The notes under the pieces are model-generated. The model did not search any database and was not told the DNA's origin. It saw only the letters and a program-made list of their open reading frames with translations. Both the position numbers and the translations under genes were made by a program. From Notospermus geniculatus (taxonomy: Eukaryota; Nemertea; Pilidiophora; Heteronemertea; Lineidae): a DNA stretch of 64,000 bases. The stretch is taken from the NCBI GenBank assembly GCA_002633025.1, contig NMRB01000243.1:216867-280866 (forward strand). Direction: 5' to 3'. This document shows positions 59,601 to 64,000 of this stretch, piece by piece. Position 1 is the first letter of the stretch; every line of letters starts with the position of its first letter.

Positions 59601-62479
59601 TTGACTTTTGGAATGTCACGGCACATACGTGGAAAGCCGCGATGCTAAGCTGGTAACACACATACGGAAATCTCAGTGAGATCATCTCTGCGAGCCATGT
59701 CTGTCATGTTATTGATATGACATCATCTCTGACAATGAACTTGAGAGCTGGCCTGCGAGTCGTCGTCCAAAATACTTACATCTTTATAGATTTCGTCCAA
59801 TTGGTCGTTGTTCATCATGTAATCGGGATATCCAAGTTTGTCCACAACGGCAGCCAGCTAAAAAAATTGTGTTCGAGTCTTTACTTTGTCGTCCAAATTT
59901 GCAAGTTCAGAAACACTCCAGCAGTCTGTCGTGTACACTTCTATTCTTTTCGTTTTTGAGGAAGTTTCGAGGTACTTCATTTGGAATTGATGTGAAAAGC
60001 ACCATCGAAATTTGCAACAATAAAACCAGAATACTAGGCCCATATCTCCGAGGTTGCGATTTGAAAACATGCGATATGAACGTATGCCTACGCATGACCA
60101 TTTACATTGTATCTTTATACCTTTTCCTTTGCAGCTTTTCGCGTTTTATCGTCCATCCAGGTCGCCTGTTGTAGTCGGCTGGTGAGGGTGGACTTGAGGT
60201 GTCCGACCATTTCATGAACCTGTACGGGAAGGATCTCCAACAATCATAAGTGTTGTATCGTACGAAATACAAACTTGCCAATGGCCAGGGCCAACTTACT
60301 ATCGGTAACGCATGATGCTAAAGCAACGCAGTTCATTGGCAGCCAAAAAGTTAAGCAACACGTACTCTGTAGTAGCCTATCCATTTTCATACTGGGATTT
60401 ACCTTCGGTTTGCTCTCATCAGCAAAGTGATCCCGCACAAACATGGCACTAAGAGCCTCCTCCATGTAAGTGGAGACGAGATAGAAACAAAACCGCCACG
60501 TCCCCAAGAACTCGGCCCTCCCCGTGACGGCCACGTAGAACTCCCTGTTGGCATGGACGTACTCCCACGACAGGTCCTGGGCGTAAGTCTGGGCGAGACG
60601 CCACACCAGGTAGTTGTTCATGATTCTGAAACGAAACCATGATGGGCAATTTTGTGACAATGAACAGCCGCACTACTGTCGTGTGATGGGTAGCACGGAC
60701 ATGAAGCATGACATTGGTTAAACTACATGTAACCTCCAGTTTCCAACCGCTCCTCGTTTTAAACCAAAATTGCTTCGGTTCACGCGATTCTCGAGAGATG
60801 ACTACTATAGGCGTCATTAGTGTGTTAGATGGAGCCAAGCTGCCCAGCCATAGCGATGGATGATTCTACAGCCATCATGGCAACATGGTCGACATGTTTC
60901 AGCCAATCAACACAAAGGGCCGTATTCTAGAAGCTTCCTTAACTCTAACGTTTACCTTTAGGCTTCAAGAATACGGCCTACATGTATGTCTTGTGGCGTT
61001 GGCTAAACTGTAAATTGTGGCTTTTGATTGCCCAGGCATCATCAGCGCCGTTTTTTGGGTGGTTAATACTACCTGTCTTTGTTGGCACCCAGCTTCTGCA
61101 CATAGTCAGATACCAAATAGACGTATTCCTTTTCAAGAAGGACGACCTTGGTGTACGAATTCACGCCGGCTTTGTCGAACATGTAGGTGAAGAAACTAAC
61201 CCAGTCGACCTGAGAGAAAAAGGAAACAATTATTCAACTGGCATCGTACTATCGCTAGCAGGAGGGTCTCAACTTCTACATAGAGGCACTGTCTGGTACT
61301 AGATGCACCATCAGGACGTCAACAACATCTCGCTGGTATGGTAGAGCTGGTGCACTCTGAGGCGAGGCTTGGAGCTTTGCATTGTAGACGAATTGCGTGG
61401 CCAGATTTTCCTGTTTAAGTGTTGATTTACCGTATCTTTTTTCAGATGAATATTCTTGAACAAGATTCGATAGCTTACCGCTCCTGCATTCTTATTGAGG
61501 TCACTTAGAGAGACTCTGTTTTCTTGGTCGTGTGGGTTGTCAGATGGTTGGGTGTTAGCTGTGATCTGAAGCACAAATGGCAGAATACTAGTAGGCTAGT
61601 ACATGTATTACCATGGTATCACAATGACGTGCCATTTTATGATGAACTACATGTACGCCACCCTTCATTTTCGTCCTAAACTCTTGACCACTCCACCATG
61701 TTTACCTGATATTCATGTTACCTAATTATTAATGCCATTTAACGATGTCGTTGTCATAGGCCTTACTTCTAACTCACGAAGCCACACGTTGAAGAGACTA
61801 GTTGGCGTCCATCACATTCTTTTGGGTTACTTCCATTCCCAGCTGCACTTTCTAATGTTCTTTCCAACAAGTTTGATAGCCTCACACCAAAAATAAAGGG
61901 CGTGATCTCATTAGGGCTTATTTCGTTTTCACTGATTGAATAGTAGGCCGACGAACTTTTTAGAACGGGGCTAAAGCAGTCAGGTATAGAGTGTTTGCAC
62001 GGTGGCCACATTGGAGGTATAAACAAAAGAATTTTTCGCCAGTCACGGTCTATGGAGAATAACTTCGATTGTTTTGAAAGTGTGTTCTTTTGTTGTATAC
62101 CTCCAACATGGCCGCTGTGACGTCACGTGCAAACACTCTTTTGCCATGACTGGACAGAGCGGGTTAAATTGATGTTTCTCTATCTTGAACTTTAATAGCT
62201 CTTTCGTTGGTGAATCGTGAAATCAACAGCTGAAGAAATTGGGTGAATGACTCCCCAAAAACTGAAAGCACTCACATTAGCCAGGCCCTTTTCGAACTCG
62301 AACACGTCATTGACGAATGTTTCAATCCTCTGTTTGATTCCATTGTTCATGGTCATATTGTTGTCACGAACCAAAAGCTTAGCAATCGTTCTCATGTAAG
62401 CTTTGTAAGCATCGCGAATGTTCTGGGATTCATTCCGAAGGTAGTAGCCGTAGTACATACCAAGACCGGAGAGGTCAAT
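56641..62479 (-). CDS. M13 (neprilysin/ECE-like) metallopeptidase, 5' partial, active site substituted
   Basis: M13 enzymes are mostly type II membrane ectopeptidases that cut peptide hormones. Exons on minus: 62479-62276, 61565-61479, 61209-61073, 60625-60403, 60219-60121, 59857-59780, 59444-59162, 58504-58359, 58058-57987, 57848-57753, 57436-57363, 56740-56641. All have AG/GT borders and compatible phases, giving 532 residues to TAG. Upstream exons lie beyond the window; I found none between 62480 and 64000. Seen: GLGMYYGYYL, GTWRFC, QATWMDDKTRKAA, GYPDYM, VPAGTLQFPLF, GHELINAID, DGTLFDWW, DGVAETGGLRQAYY, LTKDQAFFVSYAQ, and FNCPANSKM with a CNLF end (relatives end CxxW). Key residues differ: the second zinc His is Asn, the third-ligand Glu is Asp, its partner Asp is Glu, and NAFY is AAYL. 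Likely a pseudoenzyme. Confidence 0.92.
56968..57193. mobile_element. Palindromic MITE in M13 intron 11
   Basis: Left CGTTGTGATGTGATCTCGAG, right GATCATGACTAACAACG. The arms contain ACGTTGGGCGGCGC and AGTCGTAAAGATGATCTGGA with inverse matches. Same family as 15385-15587. Confidence 0.8.
58014..58028 (-). other. Altered M13 third-ligand motif (DGVAE for ExxxD)
   Basis: The Asp codon at 58026-58028 takes the place of the zinc-binding Glu (Glu646 in human neprilysin) and the Glu codon at 58014-58016 that of the supporting Asp650. The following GGLRQAYY fixes the alignment. Confidence 0.8.
59178..59192 (-). other. Altered M13 zinc motif (HELIN for HExxH)
   Basis: Codons CAC GAA TTG ATC AAT. The Asn codon is at 59178-59180. 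His and the catalytic Glu are kept; the second zinc-binding His (His587 in human neprilysin) is lost. The preceding GSILG and following AIDEMG match the family. Confidence 0.88.
59461..59625. mobile_element. 165-bp hairpin MITE abutting an M13 splice acceptor
   Basis: TGTGCCGTGACATTCCAAAA at the left and TTTTGGAATGTCACGGCACA at the right, with arms of about 65 bp. The left end is only 16 bp from the first base of exon 59444-59162, so the element supplies part of the branch-point region of that intron. Confidence 0.85.
61989..62138. mobile_element. 150-bp hairpin element in M13 intron 1 of the visible part
   Basis: GAGTGTTTGCACGGTGGCC at the left and CGTGCAAACACTC at the right. The arms continue with TGGAGGTAT and ATACCTCCA, and TTCTTTTGTT and its inverse. 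Confidence 0.7.
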
Positions 62480-64000
62480 CTGAAAGACGAAGAACCATGT
62501 CGTCAGAGGCGAGAAGATAACTTTTCTAGTTGCTGCAGACCACCAGACCAAGTTTCATATTCCAAAGCGTAGTTGGAATTTGATACTTTGCTTCGCCATT
62601 TTTGAGAAATTGGGTGGGTACATTTGTGTTCTGATTTCTTATCTTAGCTAGCGAAGTTTGAAAAGACGACAGTCATACAGGTGTGAAAGGAATCCAAGTC
62701 CCCCTGGAATCAAAGTCCGGTCTTATTGTTCAGCGAGGGATTAGAATATATGGCTAGAGAGACCATGACCATTCGAATATCTATTATTTGGCGGATCTGC
62801 ATTCCTAGGACGCTGATTCCTGTCGCATCTGGTATTAGATTGGTACCCGATCCTCCGCTGGTGGCGCTGGCGGGCTGGATGTAGCGTATATATTTTATAT
62901 TTATAGACCGGGGACCAGTCTAATCTGGTTTCGGCCTGCATCATCCGAAGGGTAGTACATCACAAAGGCGTTTCTGGAAACGGAATAAGTGATGGTTCGC
63001 TCATTAGATACATCGAGTAGGCTTTAAAAAACTGGGGGGAAAATTTCTAAGCCGTAACTTTTACACTTTTTCTATATTCATCATAATATTTGGCAAATCA
63101 TTTCAGGCAGTGGGCATGTTGCAAGTGGGTCAATATCCAAAAACAGAGCCATTTTTAAAATGACTTTTATATCGGCCATCTTTTGAAGTGATGAGGCGAG
63201 TGAACTTTCCTGTATTAAGTTTTTCAAACTATTTTTCGTCGCCAGTTGAAGAGGGCTTGACATGTTTGAAATTTTGCCATAAACGCTATTAACCGTATGA
63301 TATACGGTATCAAATATCATTGGCCCACTATGCAAATTATCGAAGTTTTTGTCAGGGAAAGAATGTTCCTGTTTTTTGCCCAACGATTGCATAATTTTAA
63401 GCGCCTAAAAATTGGACATGAGTGAAATATCAGTGGCACATGTACCTTGCACAGACATTATGCAATTTTCTAAAGAATATGACACAATTTCATTCCCACA
63501 TTGCTTTCCACAAATACATTTGTACCAAACTATTCCCATGGGAGACATCGGTCGGGCGAACATGATAAAATGTTTTTAGTTGTGTCTTTTTGTTTTTTTC
63601 ATCTTGTGAAGAAAGTTAATACATTTACATTTACACTGTCTGTTCCTCAGAGGTATTGACTTAACGCGACATTGACTCGACATTCAAATTTTACGTTATC
63701 GCATATCATTATAATCCCACATAGTCCGCCTTTGACCTCGTTAAAGAATCTTGTTTACAAGATATAACTGTTTTGATTTGCCGTATGAATTCTTAGGAAT
63801 TTGTGCATGATTTCGTATAACCCTCGACAACCATTGGAGGAGTACGTGGAGTTTTTTTCTTTTTTACTTTTTGCGAGATTGTTAGGCCTACGACATAAAA
63901 AAACTGTTCAAAAAAGCATTGTACAAAAAATAAGTTTGTGAAAGCTTATGAATTTTCATCATGGACTACCATGTGTAGTCGGAGGGCGGAGCGATGTTAC
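62480..64000. other. Intron of the M13 gene; no exon recognised
   Basis: Expected upstream exons (transmembrane segment, first Cys-rich block) are not seen. 62740-62945 carries a repeat ending GGGGACCAGTCTAATCTGG, related to GTACCAGTCTAG near 34250. The 103-codon minus ORF at 63081-63392 shows no M13 match. Confidence 0.45.

Noticed and set aside
63081-63392. 103-codon minus ORF upstream of the M13 exons
   Set aside because: No similarity to the M13 N-terminal region and no suitable splice borders.

Overview
The window is animal nuclear DNA. Genes are split by GT-AG introns, non-coding DNA dominates, and two runs of N (10646-11095, 25451-25767) mark a draft assembly. The palindromes TACATGTA and TAGGCCTA recur everywhere, and there are many hairpin (MITE-like) elements and a foldback-type element. 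This suits a marine invertebrate (echinoderm, hemichordate, amphioxus or lophotrochozoan); the species cannot be fixed from sequence alone.

Left end (549-5475, minus strand): six exons of a glycoside hydrolase family 20 beta-hexosaminidase, cut by the window edge at its 3' end. The fold motifs are intact, but the catalytic Gly-Gly-Asp-Glu reads Gly-Met-Asn-Asp.

5.5-22.6 kb: no recognisable gene. It holds two copies of a palindromic MITE, a tandem duplication of 3-4 kb (9478-13300 and 14060-17083) with an empty/filled transposon site between the copies, a minisatellite and more hairpins. 22622-23623 (plus) is an intact single-exon 333-residue ORF of unknown function.

24-43.7 kb: no convincing gene. 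It is dense in mobile elements: a tRNA-derived SINE pair with a nested MITE, a foldback element with inverted minisatellite arms, a hAT-type MITE with an 8-bp target duplication, a TA-flanked MITE, two TTAA-flanked elements, and two elements with CAGGGGCGGATCC-type ends.

43.7-53.1 kb: two tail-to-tail genes, an atypical dual-specificity phosphatase (plus, 3 exons) and an SLC16/monocarboxylate-transporter-like gene (minus, 6 exons). Their stop codons lie 11 bp apart. A minisatellite in a transporter intron is built from repeated copies of the next exon's splice acceptor.

Right end (56641-62479, minus): twelve C-terminal exons of an M13 (neprilysin/ECE-like) metallopeptidase, with 5' exons beyond the window. 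Reading frame and exon phases are intact, but the zinc motif is HELIN, the ExxxD motif is DGVAE and the NAFY motif is lost.

The four recognised genes do not form a pathway. The shared theme is that two unrelated secreted or ectodomain hydrolases, at opposite ends of one 64-kb window, look like open-reading-frame pseudoenzymes.
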